A DNA stretch of 64,000 bases from Methanobacterium sp. ERen5 (GCA_024167805.1 CP099988.1:2680371-2744370), one strand, 5' to 3'; counted from the stretch's first letter, positions 49,557-60,157 are shown. The notes: generated from the sequence alone by a model not told the origin. Translations and numbers: made by a program.

Positions 49557-50882
49557 ATGATATACGATGTTATTATTGTGGGTACAGGAGCCGGAGGTGC
49601 AACTGTTGCCCATGAACTTTGTAATGAGAATTTAAATTTATTGATCCTTGATAAAGGTTCCAAAATACCTCGAGGAAAAGCAGTAAGCAAAATCAAAATC
49701 ACAAACTTAAACCTAGAAATTGAAGAAGCAACTGATAACACTAAATATGAATTTTTAAACCAACCCGCGGAACTCATGGAAATTGTGGGAGTAGGGGGAA
49801 CAACCCCAGTTTCGCTGGCAAATGCGTGTTATGCATGTACAAGTTGCTATAAAAATTCAGCTACAGCACAGTTTAAGGGACATGACCTTGAACTCTTTGA
49901 AGAATTATTAGATGCAAGCAAAGAACTCAAGGTTGGATCGTTACCCTCCCACATGATAGGACCCGCAACCACCAGACTCATGAAAGAAGGTGAAAAATTA
50001 GGTTACTTCATGGAACCCATGCCAAAATTTATCGACTTCAACAAATGCGACAGCTGCGGCCTCTGCATATTGGGCTGTACCAAGGGCGCTAAATGGGATG
50101 CAACAGATTTTATACAGGATGTTAAATCCTCTGAAAATCCACCAGAAATAGAAACAGATTTCACAGTCATAAAAATCCTTCATAAAGAAGGAAAAGTCCA
50201 AGGTGTTGAAGGAATAGATAAAAACGGCGAATTAAAAGTTTACCAGTCCAAAAAAGTAGTTCTTGGTGCAGGAGCATTGAATACTCCCCAGATACTCATA
50301 AAATCAGATATATCCAAAGATGTTGGGGAAGGATTGTTTACAGATCTCTTCATCACAGTGGGAGGTTTCCTCAAGGACATCGAACTTAACAAGGAAATTC
50401 CAATGGCTGTCAAATCAGAATTTGGACCCTACTTCCTTTCACCGCACTACGCAGGACAGTTAATTGGGATGATAAAAGATAAGGGCTTTGATGCAGATGA
50501 ATCTGATGTTATGGGCATCATGATAAAAATTGCAGATGAATCCAACGGAAAAATACACCATAACGGTACAATCACTAAAAAATTAACTGAAAGAGATTTG
50601 AAACTGTTTAAAAAGGGATATAAAAAGAGTGTAGAGCTTTTAACTGCAATGGGTGTCGATCCAGATTCAATATCTTCCACTGCAATACGGGGTGCACATC
50701 CTGGTGGAACAGCAGCCATTGGAAAAGTTGTAAATAAAGATTTGGAAACCAAAATAAGCGGACTGTACATCACAGATGCAAGTGTTATTCCACAGGCACC
50801 TGGAAGACCACCAATACTCACAATAACAGCCCTTGCAAAGAGACTTTCAAACACTATTAAGAATGATTTTATGGGTTTGTGA
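49557..50882 (+). CDS. GMC-family oxidoreductase with iron-sulfur motif
   Basis: The 441-residue flavoprotein begins with the FAD dinucleotide fold G-T-G-A-G-G-A (residues 9-15) and ends with the GMC histidine region (A-H-P-G-G-T-A and P-G-R-P-P). Between them is C-D-S-C-G-L-C-I-L-G-C, a motif typical of a 4Fe-4S cluster and unusual in GMC alcohol oxidases, plus another cysteine cluster A-C-Y-A-C-T-S-C. It may be a dehydrogenase that passes electrons to ferredoxin. Substrate unknown. The promoter carries two regulon palindromes. The ATG at 49557 is chosen over a GTG at 49548, which is part of the ribosome site. Confidence 0.85.
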   Translation: MIYDVIIVGTGAGGATVAHELCNENLNLLILDKGSKIPRGKAVSKIKITNLNLEIEEATDNTKYEFLNQPAELMEIVGVGGTTPVSLANACYACTSCYKNSATAQFKGHDLELFEELLDASKELKVGSLPSHMIGPATTRLMKEGEKLGYFMEPMPKFIDFNKCDSCGLCILGCTKGAKWDATDFIQDVKSSENPPEIETDFTVIKILHKEGKVQGVEGIDKNGELKVYQSKKVVLGAGALNTPQILIKSDISKDVGEGLFTDLFITVGGFLKDIELNKEIPMAVKSEFGPYFLSPHYAGQLIGMIKDKGFDADESDVMGIMIKIADESNGKIHHNGTITKKLTERDLKLFKKGYKKSVELLTAMGVDPDSISSTAIRGAHPGGTAAIGKVVNKDLETKISGLYITDASVIPQAPGRPPILTITALAKRLSNTIKNDFMGL

Positions 50883-51009
50883 TTGTCAAAGACCAATCAT
50901 TTTTTCAGGAAAAAGTCCTGACGCAAACATAAACATTTTAACTAAAACCATAGATGATATGTAAATTTTAAAATAAAGCAGATTTATAATATATCTAGAA
51001 ATAATTGGG

Positions 51010-52035
51010 ATGAAAATCATGCAGAACAGATATTCAAGACAAATTATACTTGAAAACATTGGAAAAGAAGGACAAGAAAAACTTTTAAACAGTTCAGTTG
51101 CCATTGTTGGATGTGGAGCGCTTGGAACAGTTGCAGCTAACAACCTTGCACGTGCAGGGGTAGGAAAAATAACGATCATTGACAGGGACTTTGTTGAACT
51201 CAACAACCTCCAAAGACAGATGTTGTTTGATGAAAAGGATGTGGGTGCACCCAAAGCTCTCGCTGCAGCTCAAAAGGTTCATGATATAAATTCAGAAATC
51301 GAAGTGGTGCCTGTAATAAAGGATCTAAACTACACCAATGCTATAGAGCTCCTAGAAAATGTGGATCTGGTGGTGGATGGAACAGACAACATACTAACCA
51401 GAATGCTTGTAAACGATATCTGTGTCAAGAATAAAATTCCATGGATCTACACAGGTGCAATTGGAACCTCAGGAATGAGCATGAACATCCTTCCAAACAA
51501 GGCATGTATACGCTGCTTATATCCGGGAGTACCAAAGGCAGGTTCACTCCCCACATGTGACACAATGGGCGTTTTAAACACTACAACTGTGATAATGGGA
51601 TCCATCGAAACTACAGAAGCCATTAAAATATTATTAGGCTACTACAATGATGATGAATCCACAGACAGCAATTTAATTGTTTACGATACATGGAACCATA
51701 GCTTCGACACTATCTCAGTCAGAAAGAATGAGAAATGTGAATGCTGCGGTAACCAAAACTACGAGTACATAGATTCTGATGAACAGGAAATCATAACCTC
51801 TCTGTGCGGAAGGAACGCCATCCAAATAACACCTGCTGATCCCAAAGAATTATCACTCAAAAAGATAGCAGAAAATCTTGAAAAACTTGGAAAAGTAAAA
51901 TGTTCCGATTTTATCATGATATTCTCCACAGAAGAAACGGAAATATCCCTATTTCGTGATGGAAGGGCAATTATAAAGGGAACTAATGATGAGAAGGTTG
52001 CAAGATCAATTTATGCCCGATACATAGGTACCTGA
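51010..52035 (+). CDS. ThiF/MoeB/HesA-type adenylyltransferase
   Basis: The 341-residue E1-like enzyme has the nucleotide-binding G-C-G-A-L-G-T-V near residue 33, the R-D-F-V-E-L-N-N-L-Q-R-Q-M motif near residue 62, D-G-T-D-N near residue 120 and the cysteine pairs C-I-R-C and C-E-C-C that bind zinc. These enzymes activate the C-terminus of a ubiquitin-like protein (MoaD, ThiS, SAMP) for sulfur transfer or protein tagging. The C-terminal ~75 residues form an extra domain with P-A-D-P-K-E-L-S. It is in the sulfur/hdr region but the regulon palindrome is not upstream. Its own start could be the ATG at 51010 or 51019. Confidence 0.88.
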   Translation: MKIMQNRYSRQIILENIGKEGQEKLLNSSVAIVGCGALGTVAANNLARAGVGKITIIDRDFVELNNLQRQMLFDEKDVGAPKALAAAQKVHDINSEIEVVPVIKDLNYTNAIELLENVDLVVDGTDNILTRMLVNDICVKNKIPWIYTGAIGTSGMSMNILPNKACIRCLYPGVPKAGSLPTCDTMGVLNTTTVIMGSIETTEAIKILLGYYNDDESTDSNLIVYDTWNHSFDTISVRKNEKCECCGNQNYEYIDSDEQEIITSLCGRNAIQITPADPKELSLKKIAENLEKLGKVKCSDFIMIFSTEETEISLFRDGRAIIKGTNDEKVARSIYARYIGT

Positions 52036-52171
52036 AATCGATGCATTTATTTGTTAAGTTTGCAAAAGTAAAGAAGTATGTTAAAAAATTTTTTAGGTGG
52101 ACTAAAAAAATTTTTGTTTAACATAGATCACAATCAAGGTATCAAACTAACTAAGGAGATAGACCTAGAAA

Positions 52172-52762
52172 ATGAGAACTATCAAACTGAACAAAAATTC
52201 ACACAAACTGGTGGATGATGTTTTAAAGAATCTTAAAGCATCACCAGATCTAGGCATTTATAAATGTGTTCAGTGTGGAATGTGCACATCAATATGTCCT
52301 GGAGCCAGTCAGTCAGATTACGATCCAAGGGATATGGTAAGGCGTGTTTTGGAAGATGACGTGTCAATTGTGGATGATGAAAACATATGGAACTGTTTTT
52401 CATGCTACACCTGTAACAGTGTCTGTCCATCAGGAAACAACGCCAGTGAAGTCAATCAGATCCTAAGACAAATGTCCATTGATAAAGGGGAAGGAATTCT
52501 TAAAATCCAATCTTTTGCTGCCTACGGAGACAGCTTCATTGAACTTGGAGTTGGGTCTGTACCAAGCAAATTTTTCGATGACATGGTCAAAGATGTTGGA
52601 CCAGAATACATGAACTTAAAACTCGACATCGAAGACATAAGATCAGAACTCGGACTTGGAAGCTACATTCTTCCAGAAAAATCCATAGATGAGATCGAAG
52701 AAATATTGGATAAATCTGGATTTAAAGCCAGATTGAAAAGGATCAAGGGAAGTAAAAAATGA
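52172..52762 (+). CDS. hdrC: Heterodisulfide reductase subunit C, copy 2
   Basis: Two ferredoxin motifs like the copy at 3891, C-x2-C-x2-C-x3-C-P near residues 35 and 79. The gene overlaps hdrB by four bases and is followed by hdrA, forming a complete hdrCBA set. The ribosome site AAGGAGAT is about 11 bases before the ATG. This is probably the copy that works with the HdrA-MvhD fusion. Confidence 0.93.
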   Translation: MRTIKLNKNSHKLVDDVLKNLKASPDLGIYKCVQCGMCTSICPGASQSDYDPRDMVRRVLEDDVSIVDDENIWNCFSCYTCNSVCPSGNNASEVNQILRQMSIDKGEGILKIQSFAAYGDSFIELGVGSVPSKFFDDMVKDVGPEYMNLKLDIEDIRSELGLGSYILPEKSIDEIEEILDKSGFKARLKRIKGSKK

Positions 52763-53754
52763 AATTTATACCAGATAAAGAGATACTACTCTTTAAAAGT
52801 TGTCTGGTCAATGTTGAGTATCCTGGAGTGGAATCATCCACATGCTACGTATTCGATAAAATAGGCGTAGAGTACCATGTTGATGAGAGACAGTCTTGTT
52901 GTACAGGGCTTGGACACTACTACGATTTATTTGACCAGCTATCAACCATCACACTGGCTGCTCGTAACTTCAATGTAGCAGCAGATACAGGCCACAAAAA
53001 CATCGCAACCATGTGTGCAACATGCTATGCAATATTAAAAAAATCTGCCAAAATACTCAACCAAAATGAAGAAGCACGTGAAGAGGTAAATGGAATCCTC
53101 GATGATTCTGGGCTTGAAGACATGGAGTACAGTTCGGGAGATATGGATCCTGCTAGAAATATTTTCCATGTGGCAGAAATTCTTTTTAACAAACGTGAGG
53201 AAATATCAAAACATATTAAAGTTGATCTTACGGGTTTCAAAGTTGCTTCACACCATGCATGTCATTACTGTAAAGTTCACTACAAAGACACCATAGAGGG
53301 CATAAGGGATCCTAACCTAATAGATGAACTTGCATCTGCTTGTGGCGTTGAAACCATAGGATGGTACGACCATAAACGTGTGACTTGTGGTGCAGGATTT
53401 AGACAGAGATATACTAATAAAGAAGCTTCACTGGCAGTGACCGGAGAAAAACTTCAGGCACTTAAGGACAAAGATGTAGATATACTTCTTCATATGTGTC
53501 CAAATTGTCAGATGCAGTTTGACAGGTACCAACCATTAATCGGTGAAAAATTGGGAACAGAATTCAACATATTCCATCTTAACATTGCCCAGTTCATTGC
53601 CCTTGCAATGGGTGCAGATCCCTACAAAATAGTGGGAATTCAAACACACACAGTACCAGTTGAACCTTTGTTAAACAAGTTGAAACAACCATTCAACCTG
53701 AAGGAAGATCAATCAAAAAGAAACTCTCTTAAGATCAATGAAAATCGTGACTGA
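52759..53754 (+). CDS. hdrB: Heterodisulfide reductase subunit B, copy 2
   Basis: A 331-residue HdrB with an intact first CCG motif (S-C-L-V-N-V, S-C-C-T-G, C-A-T-C) and, as in copy 1, a changed second motif: first ligand in H-A-C-H-Y-C, C-P-N-C at the end, but the central Cys-Cys pair reads T-C-G-A-G. It should bind one normal noncubane cluster and one atypical one. It lies between hdrC (four-base overlap) and hdrA (53 bases downstream). Confidence 0.92.
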   Translation: MKFIPDKEILLFKSCLVNVEYPGVESSTCYVFDKIGVEYHVDERQSCCTGLGHYYDLFDQLSTITLAARNFNVAADTGHKNIATMCATCYAILKKSAKILNQNEEAREEVNGILDDSGLEDMEYSSGDMDPARNIFHVAEILFNKREEISKHIKVDLTGFKVASHHACHYCKVHYKDTIEGIRDPNLIDELASACGVETIGWYDHKRVTCGAGFRQRYTNKEASLAVTGEKLQALKDKDVDILLHMCPNCQMQFDRYQPLIGEKLGTEFNIFHLNIAQFIALAMGADPYKIVGIQTHTVPVEPLLNKLKQPFNLKEDQSKRNSLKINENRD

Positions 53755-53807
53755 ATCTTAAAATATCATTAATTTTATAGATAAACTTCTCTAAGAGGTT
53801 ATTACAA

Positions 53808-56140
53808 ATGAGTACCATATCATTAAACGATAATGCAGATGAAAAAGCCATTAAAATTGGTGTTTTTTTATGTCGCTGCGGTGGAAACATATCCGACACA
53901 GTTGACATGGACCGGCTTAGAAAATCTGTTGATGCAGAAGTAATAGAAGAATTTGAAAATCTCTGTTCAATAAATGGACGAAAGATTATAAGGAACAACA
54001 TCATTGAAAAGGAACTAGACAGAGTTGTGGTAGCTGCTTGTTCACCCATTACACATGGAAAAATATTTCAAAACTACGTAACTCCACTAAATCCCTATCT
54101 CCTTGAAATGGCAAACATAAGGGAACAATGCTCGTGGGTTAATCCAGATAAAGACTCTGCAACGGACAAAGCCATATCAATTTTACAGTCTGCAATTGAA
54201 AAGGTGAAACATTCCATTGCACTGGAACCAATCATCAGAAAAACACCTAAGAGTACCGCAGTAATTGGTGGAGGCATATCTGGAATAAGTGCTGCTCTTT
54301 CACTTGCAAGACAAGGAATAAGAACCTGTTTAATAGAAAAAGAACCTACCATTGGCGGAGCAATGGTTAAGGTAGGTAAACTTTTCTCACCAGAGAAATT
54401 GGCAGAAGAATGTGCCATGTGCCTACTAAATCCACTAGTAAACGAAGCTGTTGAACACAGCAACATAAATATAATGACCAACTCCACCCTCAAATCTGCA
54501 GATAGACGGTCTGGTAATTTTAACCTTCTAGTGGAAAAAAGCCCATCTACGTTATTAAGGGTAAATGTATAAGCTGTGGTAACTGTGCAGAGGTATGTCC
54601 TGTGGAAGTTACTGATTCCTGGAATGAAGGCATGACCACCAGAAAAGCAATTTTCAAACCATTTCCACAAGCTGTTCCAGATGTTTACACCATTGACCAT
54701 GAAAACTGTAAAAAGTGTGGTAAATGTCAGGATGTTTGCAGAATGAATGCCATAGACCTTGACATGGAAACTGAAGTCATACCCATCACTGTTGGTTCTG
54801 TGGTGATTGCAACAGGTCATAAAACATTTGATATGGATAAAAGGCCGGAATATGCGTACAACAGACACGAAGATATCATCACCCAGATGGAACTTGCAAG
54901 GTTGATGGGTGTTAACGGACCAACCAATGGAAAGCTTTTAAAACCTTCCGATGGCAAAGTTCCAGAAAGGGTTGTTATGATACAGTGCGTTGGTTCTAGA
55001 GATGAGAAACCAGGCGGCAGAAAGTACTGTTCTAAGGTCTGTTGCATGGTTGCAATCAAACATGCCAATGTAATTAAACAACACTACCCCGATACCGATG
55101 TTATAATCTGTTACACCGATATGAGAACACCTGGAATGTATGAGAAGTACTACAAATTTGCTCAGTCCAACAAAGTCAGACTCATAAGGGGAAGACCTGG
55201 AGAGGTAGCAGAGAAAGATGGTATATTCCGTGTAAGAATGGAAGATACCTTTTCAAACGAACCTTTGGAAGTTGAAGCTGATATGGTTGTTCTCTCCACA
55301 GCCATGGAACCATCAGACGGAACCATAGAAGTTTCAAAGGAGCTTGATGTGGGTCTTACAGAAGAACTGTTTGTGAAGGAGAAACATTCCAAGATCAAAC
55401 CAGTTGCAACTGATGTTGAAGGAATATTTGTTTGTGGAACTGCCCAAGGACCTAAAGATATTACCGACAGCATAGTTCAAGCCAATGCTGCTGCATCCAA
55501 GATATCAGAACTTATACACGGCGGTGTTGAACTGGAACCATTCATTGCCAAGGTAGATAACAGTAAATGTAATCTGTGTCAGAAATGTGTTGATATCTGC
55601 AGTTACAAAGCTGCATTTGTCGAGGAAAATGTTTTAAAAATCGATCCCATTGCATGTAATGGATGTGGAGCATGTATTGCTGAATGTGAAAATAATGCCA
55701 TCGACATAATTGGACAGACAGATGAACAGCTCTTTGCAATGATAGATGGTATGTTAATAAATAAAAAACCCGATGAAAAACGTATCATAGCATTCTTAGA
55801 TTCTGTTGGCTATGTTTCAGCGGATAACATCGGTATAAACAAGATAAGTGTACCGAGTTCCATTAGAATTATCAAAGTTCCCTACATGAACAGGGTGATG
55901 TATAAACACATACTCCATGCCTTTGATAAAGGTGCTGATGGAATTATCATGGGAGAATATCCATACAGTCCACTTTACAAAAAAACCAAAGAAAAGGTTT
56001 TAAAACTTAAACAGGAACTTGCAAACAACAACATAAACCCTGACAAACTCGAACTTTTCAAGGTTTACATACCATACTTCAGGGGACTGGCAGACAAATT
56101 TAACAATTTTGACCAGCGCATCAAATGTCTTGATGAATAA
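53808..56140 (+). CDS. hdrA: HdrA fused to a cysteine-free MvhD-like domain, probable sequencing frameshift
   Basis: HdrA is the flavin subunit that bifurcates electrons. It has an FAD fold with G-G-G-I-S-G near residue 152, and four ferredoxin motifs: C-I-S-C-G-N-C, C-K-K-C-G-K-C, C-N-L-C-Q-K-C and C-N-G-C-G-A-C. The frame breaks at an A6 run, 54535-54540; a seventh A gives 777 residues. The last ~120 residues match MvhD (R-I-I-A-F-L, P-S-S-I-R-I-I-K-V, F-D-K-G-A-D-G-I), the 2Fe-2S subunit that links HdrA to hydrogenase, but none of its cysteines remain. Similar fusions (HdrA2) in Methanosarcina take F420H2. Its partner here is unknown. It ends an hdrCBA cluster. Confidence 0.88.
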
Positions 56141-56489
56141 ATCAAAATTTTCTAGCCAAACATCCCCATTTTCTTTTATTTCTCAAATAAAAGTAAATGT
56201 AGCAGCAAACTAACTTGGATAAAGATGTTTTATGGTTTTTAATCCCAGTATTTCAAAGAAAAAATAGCTGGTTTTTGATTAATCCACTATAATAAAGATG
56301 AAGATCATAGTAGATTTTATACTTCATGAAAATAACATCCTGATATACACTATTTTTAGTTAAGTTTTTGAACTATCCAATAGTGGAGTTGTTGCATCTT
56401 TTGCAACAAGTTGATTTGTTCTCACCTGCACTCTAACTCAATCTGATTATAAGTGATTTATCAAAAATTGTACCTGGAGCTGATGAAAA
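56141..56489. other. Intergenic region after hdrA, with a hairpin
   Basis: About 350 bases with no gene. It holds a perfect 8-bp hairpin, TTGTTGCA-TCTTT-TGCAACAA (56389-56409), in otherwise AT-rich DNA. It could be the terminator of the hdr operon or an operator for the gene at 56490. No other structure was seen. Confidence 0.5.
56389..56409. repeat. Perfect 8-bp inverted repeat
   Basis: TTGTTGCA and TGCAACAA arms separated by TCTTT. The GC content is higher than its surroundings. It is about 80 bases before the start of an unrecognised archaeal gene, and no T tract follows, so an operator is as likely as a terminator. Confidence 0.5.
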
Positions 56490-56867
56490 ATGAGATTTAG
56501 TGAAGGTACAACAAAGGGCCGATTTGTAGATATAACAGATCCTGATAGATTTGAGCAAAATGAAGAGGTAATTGTTTTTACCAGGGAAGAGTTTAGTTGG
56601 GTTTACAGATCTCTCATGAATCAGATTAATTATGTTAATGATCTTGCCTTGAAAATGGATCCATCTGAGACATGGAAATTGATGGGTTACTGGCCTAAAA
56701 TAATGGAAGGTGTACATATCATTGATAAGAATATGGGCATGTTACTTACAGAAAAGCCACAACAGGCATATTTAGATGCATTTCTATACGATGCACCTAC
56801 AGTGGCTAAATCAAAACCAGTTAGAATTAAAGAGAAAGTTCCAATACAACAAATATTACCATTTTAA
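56490..56867 (+). CDS. Unrecognised archaeal protein, 125 residues
   Basis: I do not recognise the family. The protein is soluble and probably mostly helical, with W-V-Y-R-S-L-M-N-Q-I-N-Y and M-G-Y-W-P-K-I-M-E-G-V-H as notable segments. It starts with an ATG after GGAGCTGATG. It stands alone between the hdr operon and a restriction system. Confidence 0.55.
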   Translation: MRFSEGTTKGRFVDITDPDRFEQNEEVIVFTREEFSWVYRSLMNQINYVNDLALKMDPSETWKLMGYWPKIMEGVHIIDKNMGMLLTEKPQQAYLDAFLYDAPTVAKSKPVRIKEKVPIQQILPF

Positions 56868-56979
56868 TTTTTTTATATTACCCATAATTATTCCATGAAA
56901 TTGCCAAACCACAACACGTATTATATTAATTTATATATAATATATGAAGATGGTATATATAAGTTATATATGAGGCAAT

Positions 56980-57174
56980 ATGGTGAAAAATGATAACAAA
57001 ACGAAAAATGATTATTCATCAATCAGTTTACCAAATGGTATGTTAACTGAGATTGGTAAGATAATAAAGAAAGATGAATCATTAGGTTTTACTAAATCAG
57101 AGTTTGTTAAAGATGCTGTTCGAGATTATATAATCAAATATCGAGAAATTACCAAAAATATACCGGATGACTAA
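56980..57174 (+). CDS. Ribbon-helix-helix type regulator ahead of the restriction system
   Basis: The 64-residue protein has a strand I-S-L-P-N-G-M-L-T-E-I followed by F-T-K-S-E-F-V-K-D-A-V-R-D-Y-I, the RHH/CopG arrangement. It lies 15 bases before the restriction-modification gene and is very likely its control protein. Repeated AT-rich blocks (TATATATAA with TATATGA) at 56932-56972 just upstream may be its operators. Confidence 0.65.
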   Translation: MVKNDNKTKNDYSSISLPNGMLTEIGKIIKKDESLGFTKSEFVKDAVRDYIIKYREITKNIPDD

Positions 57175-57189
57175 CATAGGGATGGTTAA

Positions 57190-59080
57190 ATGACAAATGA
57201 AAAGATAACTGATATTTTTATAGCAACCCTCTTAAAAGAATCTGAAATTAATTATGTTCCCAATGATGGAATTACTAAAGAGGTTAAAGACGCTCTAAAA
57301 AAGCTTCTAAAAATCAAACAGGAAAACAAGGCTTTCCCGAATTTACAGCACAATCTAAAGATTATATATTAGTTATTGAAGATAAATCAGATCTCGAAAA
57401 ACACGCATTATATGAAGATGAAGAAAATGGAACCCTATTAATGGATCAAAAAGCCATTAAAAATTATGCTGAGAATGGTGCGCTACACTATGCTCAACAC
57501 ATTGCATCACAAACCAATTTTAAACGAGTATTTGCTTTTGGTTGTAGTGGCGATGAAAAACACCACAAATTAAGACCCATATTTGTCGATGAAGATTCCT
57601 ATACCATATTACCAGAAGTAGAAAACTTCGAAAATTTCAGAGAAGAAAATATTAATCAATATTATAAAGAACAGGTCTTAGGCGAAATCTCAAAAGAAAT
57701 ACAAGATGAAGAATGTATTCTTAATAAAGCGAAAGAATTGCATGAACATTTAAGAAACTATGGGCATTTAAGAGAGACAGAAAATCCTTTAGTAGTTTCA
57801 GCTATTTTATTAGCGTTAGATGATGAAGAGAATGAAAAATTAGTAGATAATCTCACTGGAAGTAAAACTAAAACAGACGGAGAAAAAATATTCGATGCAC
57901 TCAAAACCCATTTAAAAACCGTGAAAGTAAAACCGGGTACTAAGACAGATGTTCTTTTAGATCAATTCCGATTCATAAAAACCAGAACGGATTTAAACCA
58001 AATAGACAATAATCTAGGTAAAACCCCTTTGAAATATTTCACGGAATTTATAAAAGAAAACGTGTTTGAATCAGCAAAAAACCTTTTTTCTGAAGATGTT
58101 TTAGGACAATTTTATGGAGAATTTATTCGATATAGTGGAGGGGATGGACAAACCTTAGGAATTGTATTAACCCCCGGCATATCACTAAATTATTTTGCGA
58201 TTTATTAGAGATTAAGTCATCAGATATTATATTTGATCCTTGTTGTGGTACAGGGTCTTTTTTATTATCAGGAATGCATAAAATGCTTGAAAATGCAAAA
58301 ACAGATAAAGAAAGATTACATATTAAAAAAGAACAAATACATGGCATTGAATCTAGAGAAGACATGTTTTCTATTGCAACTACAAACATGATATTACGTG
58401 GTGATGGCAAAAGTAACCTCCTACGTGAAGATTTCTTAAAAACAGAATCGAATACGTTACATAAAAAAGGATTCACCGTTGGGTTATTGAATCCTCCTTA
58501 TTCTCAAAGAAAAAACGAATCTACTGCTCATTTATCAGAAATCCATTTTGTAGAACATTTACTTGATTCACTAACAGAAAATGCAAGATGTGCAGTTATT
58601 GTCCCATTATCAGCGATGACTGGTAAGAATAAGAAGGATAAGCAAGTTAAATTTAATATTCTTAAAAAGCACACTTTAGAAGGAGTAATAACATTAAACC
58701 CTGAAACCTTTTATGGACAAGGTACCCATCCTTGTATTGCAATTTTCACAGCCTATAATTCCCATCCCAATGAGAAATATTGTAAATTTATTAACTTTAA
58801 AGATGATGGATTTATTATTAGTAAGCATATTGGTCTTATAGAAACCGAACGTGCGAAAGAAAAGAAAAAGCATTTACTAGACTGTTGGCTGCATGATGCA
58901 CCTGCTGAGACTAAATTCATGGTTAAAACTCAAATAAAACCAGATGATGAGTGGTTACATGCATTTTACTATTTTAATGATGAAATTCCAAACCCCGAAG
59001 ATTTTGAACAAATAATAACGGATTATCTCACATTTGAATTTAAAATGGTCGCAAATGGAAGAGAATATTTGTTTGGATAG
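57190..59080 (+). CDS. BcgI-like restriction-modification A subunit (nuclease-methyltransferase), two probable sequencing frameshifts
   Basis: Three frames combine into a protein of about 630 residues when A6 at 57297-57302 and C5 at 58171-58175 each gain one base. The N-terminus then has P-E-X12-E-D-K (F-P-E-F, then I-E-D-K), a PD-(D/E)XK nuclease site matching the pattern known for BcgI. A helical linker follows, then an N6-adenine methyltransferase with D-P-C-C-G-T-G-S-F near residue 345 and N-P-P-Y near residue 430. Type I HsdM lacks the nuclease, and there is no hsdR. BcgI-type enzymes cut on both sides of their site. The specificity subunit follows. Confidence 0.8.
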
Positions 59081-59086
59081 GAGATA

Positions 59087-60157
59087 ATGAAAATGGTTAA
59101 AGATGCTAGCGAGATTAAATGGGGTACTTTCGTTCTTTCAGAAGTATTTACAATAGAATCTACTTCTAGTGGTATTGATAAGAATAAGCTTATAAATAAA
59201 AAAGGAATGATTCCTTATATTACTAGAACAGATGAAAATAATGGTATAGCCAATTTAATAGGTAAACAAGATGAAAAATACTTTAAAAATAAAGGCAATG
59301 TAATTACTATAGGTTTAGACACCCAAACAGTTTTTTACCAAGCCAAAGAATTTTATACAGGGCAAAATATACAAATTCTTTATAATAAAAAGTTAAATAA
59401 TGTCAATGCATTATTCCTAATCCCTTTGTTAGAAAAAATAATAGAGAAATTTAGTTGGGGCGGTTATGGTGCCACATTAACCAGATTAAGAAAAAGCAGA
59501 GTAATGTTACCCATAAATTCTGACAAAGAACCTGATTGGGATTTTATGGAATCATATATAAAGAAAAAAGAAACTTATTCTCTTATGAAATTAAAATCCT
59601 ATTTAGATGAGAAACTTTCGGTGATGCAAGATAAAGCGTATTTGTATTCAGATGATTTTTTTGACATGATGAAATGGGGAGAATTCCTTATAGAGAATTT
59701 ATTTAATGTTAATAGAGGTAGACGATTAATTAAAAAAGACAGAAAAAATGGTAAAATAGCTTTTTATTCAGCAACAGAATACAATAATGGGGTAACAGAT
59801 TTTATATCTAATCCTTTATTCGTTGAAAAGAATAAAATTTTGGTCACGATTTTTGGGGATGCTTTTTTTGCTGAAGAGGATTTCACTGCAAGTGATGATG
59901 TGACTATCTTGGGTAATAATAAGCTTAATAAGTATAACGGTTTGTTTGTCTGTGAGATGATTAAAAATAACAAGGAAAAATTTAAATTTGGATATAAATG
60001 TTTTAGTGAACGAATCAAAAGACAAACAATACTATTACCAATAAATGAAGAGAATAACGAACCAGATTGGGATTTTATGGAATCATATATTAGAAAAATA
60101 AAGTATGAAAAACTAAATGAATATTCTAATTATATTGAAGAAAGGTTAAATAATTAA
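59087..60157 (+). CDS. Restriction-modification specificity subunit (HsdS/BcgIB-like)
   Basis: A 356-residue S protein with two target-recognition domains. Each half starts with a beta-rich part (I-K-W-G-T-F-V-L and M-K-W-G-E-F-L-I) and ends with a near repeat, E-P-D-W-D-F-M-E-S-Y-I, leading into helices that space the domains. It starts 6 bases after the A-subunit stop (ATG at 59087 or 59093). The two domains set a bipartite DNA target. Together with the upstream gene this makes a BcgI-like type IIB system. Confidence 0.88.
   Translation: MKMVKDASEIKWGTFVLSEVFTIESTSSGIDKNKLINKKGMIPYITRTDENNGIANLIGKQDEKYFKNKGNVITIGLDTQTVFYQAKEFYTGQNIQILYNKKLNNVNALFLIPLLEKIIEKFSWGGYGATLTRLRKSRVMLPINSDKEPDWDFMESYIKKKETYSLMKLKSYLDEKLSVMQDKAYLYSDDFFDMMKWGEFLIENLFNVNRGRRLIKKDRKNGKIAFYSATEYNNGVTDFISNPLFVEKNKILVTIFGDAFFAEEDFTASDDVTILGNNKLNKYNGLFVCEMIKNNKEKFKFGYKCFSERIKRQTILLPINEENNEPDWDFMESYIRKIKYEKLNEYSNYIEERLNN

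Noticed and set aside
54535..54540. Programmed frameshift in hdrA
   Set aside because: The break is a one-base loss in an A run, the same pattern as in many unrelated genes here. No stimulating structure was seen.
57190..60157. Type I restriction system with HsdR missing
   Set aside because: The nuclease motif in the A subunit makes a separate HsdR unnecessary, so a type IIB reading is preferred.
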